From Corallochytrium limacisporum (lineage: Eukaryota; Opisthokonta): a DNA stretch of 64,000 nucleotides. Positions 31,701 through 41,474 of this stretch are shown in pieces. Location of the stretch: positions 196,366 to 260,365 of the forward strand of contig PDIP01000083.1 in assembly GCA_002811645.1 (NCBI GenBank), in the 5' to 3' direction. Position 1 is the first letter of the stretch. Every line of letters begins with the position of its first letter. The notes under the pieces were generated by a model, which had not been told where the DNA came from, ran no database searches, and saw only the letters and a list, made by a program, of their open reading frames with translations. Position numbers and translations under genes: made by a program.

Positions 31701-34700
31701 GAAAGCACGTCACTCACTGGCTAGTTGCACGTAAAGAATGGCTATCAATTTGCGAGGTATCTATTTGTCCGCGTTCAAGAGCATACTGAATAAGGAAAGT
31801 GCAGCGAAAATTTGAAATCAACCAAGGGCTTGCAACATAAGAACGAACAAGACGATCGTGCAAATTGTGTTGGGTGGACTATGGGTGACTCTGTACGGCT
31901 GCCGGGCGGCCATATGTGGGCGCCGACAGGTAGCGACCTTTGGGGGATGCATCCCAAAACGCAGATCCAGACAACATTGTCGTGCGGAAGGTTTTTGTAC
32001 ATCCGAAGGGGCTGCCCTCCACCCGGAAGACAATCTAAAGAATGCAAATGTACGCAAACAGAAACTCTTCTAATGGCATACAGGTGCAGTGAACTATTCG
32101 CCTGCCATCTGTTCCATGGCCGCCTGTTGATCATGCCCATGGAGTATAGGCGTGTGTGACAAGGATGCAACAAAAGAAGTAATAGACAGAGGTCTGCGTC
32201 CTAATATCTTGGATACACGCCACACAAAGAGGAGATCTTCCTTAGGACAGACTGAAGAATGGGTTGGTGGGTTAGTACTGTACGGGTTTGGTGGGTTTGT
32301 GCTGTTTTTGCTTTGAGCTGTTCCGAGCTCGGTACACACCCGAAAAAAGTAGGGCACCCCAAGGAATTAGGTATCCGCCCCCGAACGGGTTAGAGCGCCA
32401 CATGAATCAAATTGTGTAGGCATCATGGCAGAGTGGGCAATGTCTAGATGGGGGAGGTCAGGGAACACATGCGCAACTGGCTGCAAACACGGGCTGCACC
32501 TGCTGGCTGCATTTCTGCCCGCTGCACATGTGAGTAGAAACTGGGACATGGGGAGGGTTAGTGGGCTGTCCTATACCCAATTCCTCAATTTCACCCCCCT
32601 GTTCCAGTCGTCTTCGGACTTGAATAAACTGCAAACTTGGGTTCTCCAATACCGGAGTCTCCCTTCTTATAGAAGACTGAGAGGGGCCCCATTCCTGGTC
32701 TCCTAAACTTCGACAGATCTGCCCGGCCAGTTTGGAATTTTACTTGCAAAATCTGAGAGAAAAATCAGCAGCTTTAATACTGAATATGTATATAGAGGTT
32801 ATATTTCCTAATATATTCATTATGAAAATGGACCGCCTTGCCAAACCAAGTAAGCAAGCGGCCATGGTGTTAGTTGCAAACGCCAGAGCAGGCAAGAAGA
32901 CGAGAACGAGGAAGGAACGACGAAAAACGAGGACAAATAGGAGAGGGGAGGAGGGAGTAATATGAGAAATAGGTATCTCGATTCTCACACTGCTGCAGGA
33001 AAACGTAGCTACTCGAAAAAGGTACGCCTATCAACTACTACGGTATAGCTGTTAAGCTAGAAGATCTCCCCAACGTACACAGCTATGCATCACGGTTGCG
33101 GAACAAGATAGAAGCCGTGTGCCAGCACATTTCTACTGAATCGGCATGGTTCACGGTACTCGTGTACCGAAGTTTTTTTTTCTATTTGTTCTGTCCATCT
33201 GGCGAACGTCACAGGCTTTTCTCGCTCTGTAGTATAGGCTAAAACAGTATACCATAGTACCACTCACTGTTGTTGTCAGAAAGTGAAGATTGGGCAAAAA
33301 AAATTTTTCTTCGTAGGGGGGGTCCTTACACTTCGCTTACTACCTACCTCCTAATTTTATTGCTTGTTCATTGGCTCTCTCTCCCTGGGCCGGGCCCTAA
33401 AAATAAAACCACATACGAATATATACAGCATCAATGTTGCAATTCGAGCAAGTAATGCATTTCGAGCCATTCTATTTGTCGTACACTGCCTCCATTTTAA
33501 AATTCGTCATGTCATAAAATCCAAAATGAAACTACATATTTCCTACGCCGCCGGACTGTCACCCGGCGGAAACATGGGGGTTGGGAGGGGGGTTCAACGG
33601 TTTGAGTCTTCGTGGTGGCATGTCCGTTCGAACGTCTTATCTATTCCTTTGATCCCCGGAAAGTACATTTACTATCAGAGTGCTCAATCTCCTTCGCACC
33701 AGGACCACAGGTAGATTCAACCACAGGCACCGCTTTCGTTTCTCCACAGCCTCCCATTCACGAGGCCCTCAGAGCACCGCCACACCCACATCCAACTTAA
33801 ACCAGGCTTCATCAGCCGACACCCGGTATCAAAACAAGGGGGTGCGCATCGCCCCTCCCTCCCGGCAGGGGAGTTAGGCTCGCTCACACTGGCTAAAAAA
33901 AACACACACTCAAAAAGTCAGAAAGAGAGAGAGAGAGAGGAGTTGTAAAAGCTACCCTCCCTTCATCAAAAAATCAAGAGCGACACAGCTCCTTACTAAT
34001 GCGGACGAGGGAGCGAGAAGAAGTAATCGAAGAGTTTCTTTATGTGGAGTGAATTTGCTAGCCTTGCGATCCCCGCCGGGGGAGGGGGGGTGTTTGGAAG
34101 AATGGGGTTGAGAGACACGCCCCTTCGTTTCGTTTCTTCACTATTTGTTTCGTTGTGCATTATATGTTGAATAATATTTGTACTGCATTTTCTTATCGCC
34201 AATTTTCTTCTTCTCATCTTCCGCTGGGTGTTTGACACTTACCTTGAACAGAAACTGGAGCATAGAAGCACACCACTTAGTGGGCTACATAGGTAGGAGT
34301 AGGAATATAGATCTATTGCATATCAGTGGTTAGCAGTATTCTGACTTCTCGGTAGTGAATATATTTGAAAAATACACGAAAGAAGTGCATAGAATAGTAC
34401 CTGACGAGAGACTCGCTCCTCCCGCAGGAATTGTCCAACCATTGGGCAGGCAGCAGCGTCTGCGGCTCTGTCGTCTTTCCCTCCTCTCTCTCCCTTCCCC
34501 CGTCCCCCCCCCCACTTTTTTTTCACGGGGGCGGATCCGTTTTCTATAGTGATTGTACTGCCTCCGCGTAAGGGAGAGCCGGGAGATGATAGGGGGAGCG
34601 GGTAGTAAACGAGAGTGGGGGAGGGTCCTTTCTCGTTCTTCTCCTTTTTTTCTCCTTGCTCTCCGCGAAGGACAGAAAGAGCAGGAGGTCTACAGAGAGA

Positions 34701-35177
34701 ACCTCGAGCAAAGAGGAGGGTTGGTTAGAATCCTTCTCTGGACCACCGACTCGATGATTTAAAGTCATAGGAATTTCATAGTGAAAATGTTTGGGACAGG
34801 AGATGGGTGATAAGTACACCCCCCCTTTCAAACTTGGTGTTGAAACAACTCTGTGGCGGCTACCACTTTGGACCCGTCGTTCCTTTCTTGGGGGGATAAG
34901 AAGGATCGTTTGCACGCAGATACAATGGGGTCCCAAAGTCTACAAACCCGATGGCTTTGGGGATTGGGTTGTACAGAATCATATGCCTCGGGTTGTAGGA
35001 TATGAATGCTGGCCTCGTGATTAATTAAGAGGAGGTACTTATTGAGGGTGTTGATTCCCGATCCGACCTACTTGAAAAGATTTGGTTATACATAGCGCGG
35101 TATCACATAACGTGACCTTTGACGAGGTAATTACTGGCCACTTAGAGGCCTTCACAAGAACATACTACACATTAGCC
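28739..35177. other. 6.4 kb gene-poor region
   Basis: I found no recognisable protein, tRNA or transposon in this stretch, the longest spacer of the window. Open frames here are below 175 codons and resemble nothing I know. It includes an AG microsatellite and several G/C-rich patches. Unrecognised noncoding RNA or fast-evolving spliced genes cannot be excluded. Confidence 0.5.
33923..33939. repeat. (AG)n microsatellite
   Basis: Short run of AG dinucleotides. Confidence 0.8.
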
Positions 35178-35627
35178 ATGCAAATTGAAATTGCCACAGC
35201 CGCTAACATAATCTGCGGCTTTGCTAGCAATCAGCTCGATGAACATACACTCTCATTTCTACACCGGCGCCTGAGTGAATACTTGGAAGAAAAGTATGGC
35301 ATGCATTGGTACCTGGATGATCCCGACCAGGGTTCGGCGTACCGGAGCCTTGTGTGCTGCCGTGACAATGTTCGCAGTGGCAGCTCATTCATGGATCCCG
35401 TGATTCACGACGTGTTTGTCAGTTGTGGGTTGAATCCCGCGGACTTTGTGGGATGCTTCCCTGATACAATGACTGTATGGGTTGACCCGGGAAGTGTGTC
35501 TTATAAGATCGGTCAGAACGGTTCTGTCTGCGAGGTCTACTCTGCACCGACATCGCCTGTGCCTGGTTCTGGCAGCAGCACTCCAAACCGTGAGCCGAGC
35601 CCAAAACATATGCCAATCTATTATTAA
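35178..35627 (+). CDS. BTG/Tob family anti-proliferative protein
   Basis: BTG/Tob proteins bind the Caf1/Ccr4-Not deadenylase and slow proliferation by promoting mRNA decay. The 149-residue protein covers one BTG domain. It has an N-terminal helix (MQIEIATAANIICGF), box A (YGMHWYLDDPDQGSAYRSL, matching the HW-P-KGSGYR pattern) and box B (DTMTVWVDPGSVSYKIGQNG, matching LTLWVDP-EVSYRIGEDG). A short Ser/Pro-rich tail follows. The longer open frame starts at a TTG (35082), so I use the ATG at 35178, which falls at the normal domain start. The family is typical of animals and their unicellular relatives. Confidence 0.93.
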   Translation: MQIEIATAANIICGFASNQLDEHTLSFLHRRLSEYLEEKYGMHWYLDDPDQGSAYRSLVCCRDNVRSGSSFMDPVIHDVFVSCGLNPADFVGCFPDTMTVWVDPGSVSYKIGQNGSVCEVYSAPTSPVPGSGSSTPNREPSPKHMPIYY

Positions 35628-35909
35628 GTGAAAACACAACTATCATCAAAATCCACATCTTGCATGTCACCTGAGGCATGAAACCAATTCTTCATATCAT
35701 CAAATCGTATTTATGTGTGTCTCAAAGGGGGCCATGTCTGAACTCTGTAATTGTCAATAATCGCATCTCCTTTCCATTTCTCTTAACGTAGTCACACAGC
35801 ACAAATAATTGCTGCCTTAAAGCTTTTCACTGACTTAGGAAACTAGCCGGAATTTAATATACACAAACTATCTCTAATCGCTAACATTTAGACTTAGGAC
35901 CTCGTGTAG

Positions 35910-35943
<34 letters not shown>

Positions 35944-35975
35944 CTTAGATGATGTTGCCTGCTCGTGGTCAGGAA
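35628..35975. other. Convergent 3' spacer
   Basis: 348 bp between the BTG/Tob and mitochondrial L12 stop codons, AT-rich, with a GAT repeat at its end. No gene seen. Confidence 0.6.
35911..35943. repeat. (GAT)n trinucleotide repeat
   Basis: Eleven GAT units in the presumed 3' untranslated region of the mitochondrial L12 gene. Confidence 0.95.
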
Positions 35976-36569
35976 CTATTCAATCTTGATCTTTCCGCCG
36001 ACGGCCTCCAGTTTCTTCTTGATCTCCTCGGCCTCTTCCTTGGGCACACCCTCAAGAACCACGGCCGGAGTACCCTCAACGAACTTCTTGGCCTGCACCA
36101 GGTTCATGCCTTCCTTCAGTCCCTTAACCTCCTTAATTAGCTTCACCTTGTTGGCGGCATCGAATCCCTCTAACGTGACCTTGAAGTCAGTCTTGGCCGG
36201 TGCCTCTTCCTTCGCTTCTTCAACCTCTTCAGCAGCTGCTGCAGGGGCACCGGCTCCCGGCATGGCGGCCATGGGCATACCACCTCCCATCATCATAGGA
36301 GGAGCATCGCTAAGCCCGAGCTTGTCCTTGAGCAGAGCATTCAGGTCTGCAACTTCAATAAGGTTCAGGGCCGTAATTTCATCAGCCAGTTTCGTCACCT
36401 TCTCGCTGGGTTCCCGCTTGGTACCGGGAGGTGCTGACTCCTCCACAACGGCTGCTTCAGAGTACCACCGGCTCTGAGTGACAGTCACATTCCGCATAAA
36501 CCGGTAATGAACCTGTGCGGTGGAGCGCATAGACAGCCTGGTGGCCACGCGGAGAGATGCTATAGACAT
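35976..36569 (-). CDS. MRPL12: Mitochondrial ribosomal protein bL12m
   Basis: L7/L12 forms the stalk of the large ribosomal subunit and recruits translation factors; this is the mitochondrial form. The first 40 residues are rich in Arg, Ser and Thr and acid-free up to RWYSEA, a typical mitochondrial presequence. The N-terminal dimerisation helices follow (VTKLADEITALNLIEVADLNALL). A hinge rich in Met, Gly, Ala and Pro comes next, then an acidic stretch. The C-terminal domain has KVTLEGFD, NKVKLIKEVK and a final VGGKIKIE. The frame begins at TTG; the ATG at 36569 gives 197 residues. It is divergent from COX16 across 709 bp. Confidence 0.95.
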   Translation of the reverse strand: MSIASLRVATRLSMRSTAQVHYRFMRNVTVTQSRWYSEAAVVEESAPPGTKREPSEKVTKLADEITALNLIEVADLNALLKDKLGLSDAPPMMMGGGMPMAAMPGAGAPAAAAEEVEEAKEEAPAKTDFKVTLEGFDAANKVKLIKEVKGLKEGMNLVQAKKFVEGTPAVVLEGVPKEEAEEIKKKLEAVGGKIKIE

Positions 36570-37278
36570 GGTTCGCAATAAATCCCAAGAAAAAGATTAC
36601 CCATACAACCATACACTCTGGCATGCTCAAGGAATCCTAATTCTCCTCCTCACATAGGTTTACCCTCAATATCACTGTGATCAATGGTCAGAATAAACGA
36701 TATGAATATAACAGTGCCATACGTATTCCTCGGTTGCAAAAGCCAAAGCTACAGTGGCCCTTAACCTTCCCTCTCTCGCAGGCCCATATGTCACCGTTGT
36801 CACAGTACACCGGCCATAGGGGAGAGTCGAACCCATCCCTCGTCCCTCTCCCAACCTGCCCCATGTGTTCCTGATTGTGGTTGAGGCTTTTGTTTCCAGT
36901 TGCTCAAAACAAATCTCCTTCTGCCAACCAAATGGGAGAGAGAAAGGCTGGCCCATTACGAGGAACTACCAGGGGAGGGACCTCCTGGAGGCGGAGGCGA
37001 GGCCTTAGGCCATTGACAGAGTGTTATATATTCGATGATTCAGTATATTTATTGAAGCTTATATCCATACCATTTTCCTTATATTACACATATCGGTATA
37101 TTATATAGCTGGATAGGGCGGCCTTCCATTGGACCCGGTGCGCAGTCCGGAGGCGACGGAGAAACGCGTACGGTGACAAACCGGTTGACTATATAAGATG
37201 GCTTAGTTCTTCCATATTTTACTGTTCTGTTTGTACAGGGCCAGCGTCGTAGAAGGGATACTACGTATACATGTTAAA
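36570..37278. other. Divergent promoter region of MRPL12 and COX16
   Basis: 709 bp between two outward-facing mitochondrial genes, with a TATA element on the COX16 side. No gene seen. Confidence 0.5.
37190..37197 (+). promoter_or_regulatory. TATA box of the COX16 gene
   Basis: TATATAAG lies 89 bp upstream of the COX16 ATG, preceded by G/C-rich sequence. A good consensus match at a plausible distance. Confidence 0.5.
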
Positions 37279-37608
37279 ATGGCATCAAACTATCCTGGAA
37301 GACAACCACCACGACAGACCAGCAGTGCTTTCTTTAAGGCAGCGCTGCCGATGATTGCGTTTACCGTCATCGGAAGCATTATCATGCGTGAGTTTGCAAC
37401 TGCTCGGTACACGAAATCAGATATGAAGGTGTCTGAAGTTACCCAGGAAGAATTACTCAAGCTTGAATACGGACAAAAGAAGCCTGTGGACTTGAATGCT
37501 GAAGTGGACCGGCTGGGACAGGCAACTGGAGAATGGGAATCCTACGAAAACAAACCGCATCCAACCAAGAGTCGTGCACAGACCACTGGATTGGGAGTAA
37601 GGCAATGA
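37279..37608 (+). CDS. COX16: Cytochrome c oxidase assembly protein COX16
   Basis: COX16 is a small inner-membrane protein needed to deliver copper and assemble cytochrome oxidase. The 109-residue protein has one membrane helix (about 20-37, ALPMIAFTVIGSIIM) followed directly by REFATARY, matching the family REFSQIRYD pattern. Further on, LEYGQKKPVDLNAEVDRLG leads to WESYENKPHP, in place of the usual DWKNIRGPRPWE. The open frame starts at a TTG; the ATG at 37279 is chosen. An out-of-frame ATG at 37271 lies 8 bases upstream. Confidence 0.85.
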   Translation: MASNYPGRQPPRQTSSAFFKAALPMIAFTVIGSIIMREFATARYTKSDMKVSEVTQEELLKLEYGQKKPVDLNAEVDRLGQATGEWESYENKPHPTKSRAQTTGLGVRQ

Positions 37609-37753
37609 AATCCATTTGTACAAGCTCATACTATCTAGCCAACAACAACATAAAGAACGAACTACAACTCATTTTAAGCTAAATAAATTGCTAAAGAACT
37701 CTTACACTATCTACTGGAAATAACTGCTTTACTAATATGCCCCCTGGTGCGCT

Positions 37754-38338
37754 TCATGTTACCATCTGAGTGTGAGTCACACGGGCTACTTTCCTCTTTT
37801 CTTCTTTACCGTTGATGGTATCCATCATGGTCTGCCAGCTTTTGGCAACCATGGCATTGCCCTCGCCAGAGTAAGCCACTACTACTCCCAACGTTTCACC
37901 GGCAGTGCTCAAGTAGAATCTACGGGCATCTCCAAGACTGATTACTTGTGCTCTTACAATGTCCTGAGCTCGGAAGCTATCATGCATTGCTACAGCATCA
38001 ATGTCGACAGCGCTGACATTTTCTTTCCGGATAACACCCTCATAGGGAGAGGCTAGGAAGCCGGACTCGGATGTCATGATCTGGACCCGTGCGTGACGTT
38101 TGTCCACTTCTACAACCTTACATAAAACGATATCGTTGACCGCGGGAATGTTACCACTCGGTTTAATTTTTGCAACCTCTACTATTTTCTGTCCATCACC
38201 GTGAGTATGGTACGACACATAGCCTAAGAGACTGGCATACACGTGGCCACCATGTTCGTAAGTTCCCACTCCCGTCGTTGCTCCGCTTGATTCACAAACC
38301 CGGTACCCCGGGAACACAAAAGCACCACCTTCGGCCAT
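37754..38338 (-). CDS. EXOSC1: Exosome complex cap subunit Csl4
   Basis: Csl4 caps the RNA exosome barrel, which processes and degrades RNA in nucleus and cytoplasm. The 194-residue length fits. The N-terminal beta domain begins FVFPGYRVC, close to the family PG-RL pattern, with GVGTYEHGGHVYASLLG. An S1-like domain follows (about 65-150): VNDIVLCKVVEVDKRHARVQIM, then RKENVSAVDID and the closing VRAQVISLGDARRFYLSTAG. The C-terminus is normally a zinc ribbon; here I see no Cys ligands, as in some eukaryotic Csl4 proteins. It is divergent from the next gene across 429 bp. Confidence 0.92.
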   Translation of the reverse strand: MAEGGAFVFPGYRVCESSGATTGVGTYEHGGHVYASLLGYVSYHTHGDGQKIVEVAKIKPSGNIPAVNDIVLCKVVEVDKRHARVQIMTSESGFLASPYEGVIRKENVSAVDIDAVAMHDSFRAQDIVRAQVISLGDARRFYLSTAGETLGVVVAYSGEGNAMVAKSWQTMMDTINGKEEKRKVARVTHTQMVT

Positions 38339-38767
38339 GGTGTTTACTGTCGTGGACGTATCAGTTTACTGACCCATTGCAAGAGACCACATGTTGTCGC
38401 TATTCAGTACGGGTGAGCCCGTGGCGTGAAATACCAACCGCCCCAGGCAGAGAATGCTCCGCTGTTGCCCAGGCGGGAAGGGGGAAGGAGTTCACAATGC
38501 GAAGACTCGGAGAGGAAAGTGGACTGAGTACGAGAAAGGGAGACAGCGGCGGTGGCGGTGGGAGAGACAAGAGGCACCCTTGGGCCAGAAGGACTCCTCT
38601 AATGACGAAAGCAGAGAAGGGGTAGGATGTAATGTTAATTTGAAACGGAGCAACTCCGCGCTCCGGTTCGAGGGTATTTCACCCACGGGGAACCTGCAGT
38701 ACTTCATTCACATGAATCTTGTCTGGCTAAGAGCGTTCACAGTCCTGTTGGTCTGATATATGCAACG
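38339..38767. other. Divergent promoter region
   Basis: 429 bp between Csl4 and the CBM-phosphatase gene. Purine-rich in the middle; no gene or clear promoter element. Confidence 0.5.
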
Positions 38768-40300
38768 ATGGATGACGAAATGTCCTACAGGACGTTATCG
38801 TGGTTTGGTGATGCTGGTTCGGTGCAGGTCGCTGGATCATGGGACCATTGGTCAGGCAAGCTTGACATGACAATTTGTGGAAGCCTTTTTCACGAGTGTT
38901 CGATACCGGGTATGCAGAAATGGATTGCAAGTGTGCGGATCCCATCCGGACCTGACAGGGCAGAGTTCAAGTTCATCGTGGATGGTGTATGGACTATCGC
39001 AACTCATTATGCAGTAACAGCGGACCGCAATGGTAATGCTAACAATTACATAAGCTTGCCTGCTTCCCTGAATGATGAATCTGCCCTGAATCAAGCGACA
39101 TCGGCTTTGAAATCTTCTTCAGGGAATCGCCTGCATGCTCTTCCAGATCTTGACGTTAGGGGACTGAGGACTGTCAGCTTCAACGTTCGATACGACAATC
39201 ACAGTGACGGTGAAAACAGTTGGTCCTATCGCAAACAACACGTCGCACGTACGATTCAGATGCTTCAGGGCCACGTCGTGGGCATGCAAGAAGTACTGTA
39301 CCACATGGCTGATCAGTTGCACCACACAGACGGATTACTGCCTGGCTGGGCATGGGTTGGCCAAGGCCGAGATGGTGGCAAAAGTGGAGAAATGTCACCA
39401 ATTTTCTTCGATGCTGGCTGTCTGTCCGTGGTAGCCACGGGGTCCTTCTGGTTGTCTGAGACGCCGGAGCAAGTGGGCTCTAAGGGATGGGGAGCAGATC
39501 TGCCTCGTCTTTGTACATGGGCACAGCTGCGAATGGTTGAGAGGGGCAAAGCATCATCAGTTGGTTCCAACGATGAAGAACCTATCAAGGACAGCAACTT
39601 GATAGAAACAGCTGTTCAAAATGACGCAGACCACAACTTGCGCACAGTGTCGACGCAGACGGAAGGCATCAGTGATACTGGTCCCACGGATGTGTTGGTG
39701 CTGAACTGCCATTTGGATCACAAGAGTGAGCAGGCAAAGGTGGAGGGACTACGACTGATCCGCCAGCGAGCACGGACACTTGCGTCCATGGCACCCTCTG
39801 TTGTTGGTATTGTGCTCACTGGTGACTTCAACAGTGATCCATATTCGACGCAGTACCATGAAATGCACGACCGCGTACCCACGCCCGTCTCTGCCGGTCC
39901 AAAAGCACAGCTGTCAACCGTCCCCGTTCAAAACTGCAAGGATGTGAAGGAGAAGCAGTCCGACGCGAATACAGCCAATGGAAATGATATCAGCATGGTG
40001 GATGCGTCTGTCCAGGTGCTGGGTACTTGTGTGGATGATGGACTCGTCTTCACAGATACTTCCAGGTTGGCACTTCAACAGCACAACAAGGAAGCAGGAA
40101 CCATAACTGGCTTTACTCACATTGGAGAAGACTACAAGATGACATCAACCATAGACTACATTTTCACAGCACCCCAGGACAAGAGCATTGTGCAGTTGGT
40201 GGGCACGTTAGCCGAGAATGTCAAAGGAAAGAGGGCCTCTGATCACCGGGCTATCTTTGCAGACATTTACTTCCTATCCAACAGATATGGTTGTCGCTAG
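38768..40300 (+). CDS. Glycogen-binding module (CBM48/AMPK-beta type) fused to endonuclease/exonuclease/phosphatase domain
   Basis: Residues about 8-100 resemble the glycogen-binding module of AMPK beta: VQVAGSWDHWSGKL, then IPSGPDRAEFKFIVDGVWTI and a final NNYISLP. Residues about 125-505 are an endonuclease/exonuclease/phosphatase (EEP) domain. Expected metal and catalytic residues are present: SFNVRYDN (Asn, Asp), GMQEVL (Glu near 175), NCHLDH (His near 315), TGDFNSDP (Asp/Asn near 355), STIDYIF (Asp) and SDHRAIF (the terminal Asp-His pair). The domain resembles bacterial and fungal EEP enzymes with WSYRK near the start. A non-conserved insert lies between GTRF-like and DVLVLN parts (about 260-310). 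Substrate unknown; a glycogen-associated or sugar phosphate is only a guess. Confidence 0.82.
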   Translation: MDDEMSYRTLSWFGDAGSVQVAGSWDHWSGKLDMTICGSLFHECSIPGMQKWIASVRIPSGPDRAEFKFIVDGVWTIATHYAVTADRNGNANNYISLPASLNDESALNQATSALKSSSGNRLHALPDLDVRGLRTVSFNVRYDNHSDGENSWSYRKQHVARTIQMLQGHVVGMQEVLYHMADQLHHTDGLLPGWAWVGQGRDGGKSGEMSPIFFDAGCLSVVATGSFWLSETPEQVGSKGWGADLPRLCTWAQLRMVERGKASSVGSNDEEPIKDSNLIETAVQNDADHNLRTVSTQTEGISDTGPTDVLVLNCHLDHKSEQAKVEGLRLIRQRARTLASMAPSVVGIVLTGDFNSDPYSTQYHEMHDRVPTPVSAGPKAQLSTVPVQNCKDVKEKQSDANTANGNDISMVDASVQVLGTCVDDGLVFTDTSRLALQQHNKEAGTITGFTHIGEDYKMTSTIDYIFTAPQDKSIVQLVGTLAENVKGKRASDHRAIFADIYFLSNRYGCR

Positions 40301-40839
40301 AGTCTTAGTTGTATGTACTACGATGCAATATAGAAGTAAATCACGTTGCAACCACACCCCAGCTTTGCTGTGTTGGTGGGTTAGCTTGACCATCTCCTGA
40401 AATGCCCTTCCGCCCATCGTTTTCACGTTCGCCACCCTTCCGGTGATCCTGGCTTTGGCGCGGTAGGGTCCCTAAAGAAACTTCACCGTAGAAATTTTTG
40501 GCCCTATCCTTCCTACTGACGAATCCCGCCCGGGCTTTCCCTGTACCGCCGCGAACCGCTGCTCCGCGGCCCAGTGGCGTCCTCCGAAACAAACATGCAA
40601 ACTTCGAGTGAACTATAGAGGTATAAGACCTTCTGCAACGTTCATGCTTGACATGGTGATACACCTTATGCCTGGATCGCTCGCGACTGTGCTCTGACAT
40701 CGTTCGCGAACAGGACGACAAAAATATAGAGTCCTGCACCAGCTAGGTGGACCACGTAGCAAAAGCATCTTGGCGAAGCATAAGGAAAGGAACATTCGTG
40801 GATGTTGACGTCTTTCAGTGGAGGTCATTAACCTGCTCA
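40301..40839. other. Intergenic spacer
   Basis: 539 bp between the phosphatase stop and the small spliced gene. The frame of the small gene stays open back to about 40747, but without an ATG. No other gene seen. Confidence 0.5.
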
Positions 40840-41356
40840 ATGGTTTCACCGAAAGAGGATACATTCGACGGGGCTGTGGAACAAGATGTCGATGAGTTTA
40901 TCGAAAGCCTAGGCCTGGGCGCGAAAGAGGAGTATGGTTTGGATGACGTAGAAGCACTTTTAATCGCGGTCATCGGAAAGAAATTGCCAAAGGTAGGTGT
41001 ATATGTGAAAAGAATCATTGAAAGAAAATAAGGAATGAAACCAGCAACTAACTGGCAGAGTCTTACATCTCAACTTTATACGGAAATAGCAATGGATTGT
41101 GCAAAGGCTGGGTTTGGCTCGGATCCCAGATAGTTTCCACGATCCAGTTTGTGAACCAAAATTTTATCCGAACATGGTCAGAAGTTATATCATGGAACTC
41201 CATCAAGATCGTCTGCAATTCTTGCATGAACGAATTACATCTCAAATAAGGTCCCAAACCCTTTCGAGGACGGAGATGCATGAATACCACAGGACGACAG
41301 CAGGAGGTAGTCAGGAAGCCTTTGAACTCTCTTTGGATACATTAATCAAGGATTGA
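40840..41356 (+). CDS. Small two-exon gene, product unrecognised
   Basis: Exon 1 (40840-40992) begins MVSPKEDTF and encodes 51 acidic residues. Exon 2 (41090-41356) encodes 88 residues containing FHDPVCEPKFYPNMV and a helical MELHQDRLQFLHERI, ending LIKD. A phase-0 intron joins them (see its own entry). Neither exon alone looks complete: exon 1 runs through the donor site to a stop at 41029, and exon 2 has no early ATG. The predicted 139-residue protein is mainly helical with an acidic start. I do not recognise the family. Additional upstream exons are possible because the frame is open 93 bases before the ATG and a TTTCAG acceptor-like site lies in that stretch. It converges on the NRBF2-like gene with 118 bp between stops. 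Confidence 0.5.
40993..41089 (+). other. Spliceosomal intron
   Basis: 97 bases with donor AAG|GTAGGT, a branch-point consensus CTAAC at 41048-41052, 38 bases before the acceptor, and acceptor AAATAG|CAA. Removing it joins two open frames in phase 0. It is the only intron I can support well in the window. Confidence 0.6.
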
Positions 41357-41474
41357 TAAATATTTCATTGTCACATTGAAATATGTATTCAATTCTAGGT
41401 AAAGAGTATTTCTACATTGAATTGTATAATAGGACATATCGAAGCGAAATACACAATATTCCTGGGAATCACAT

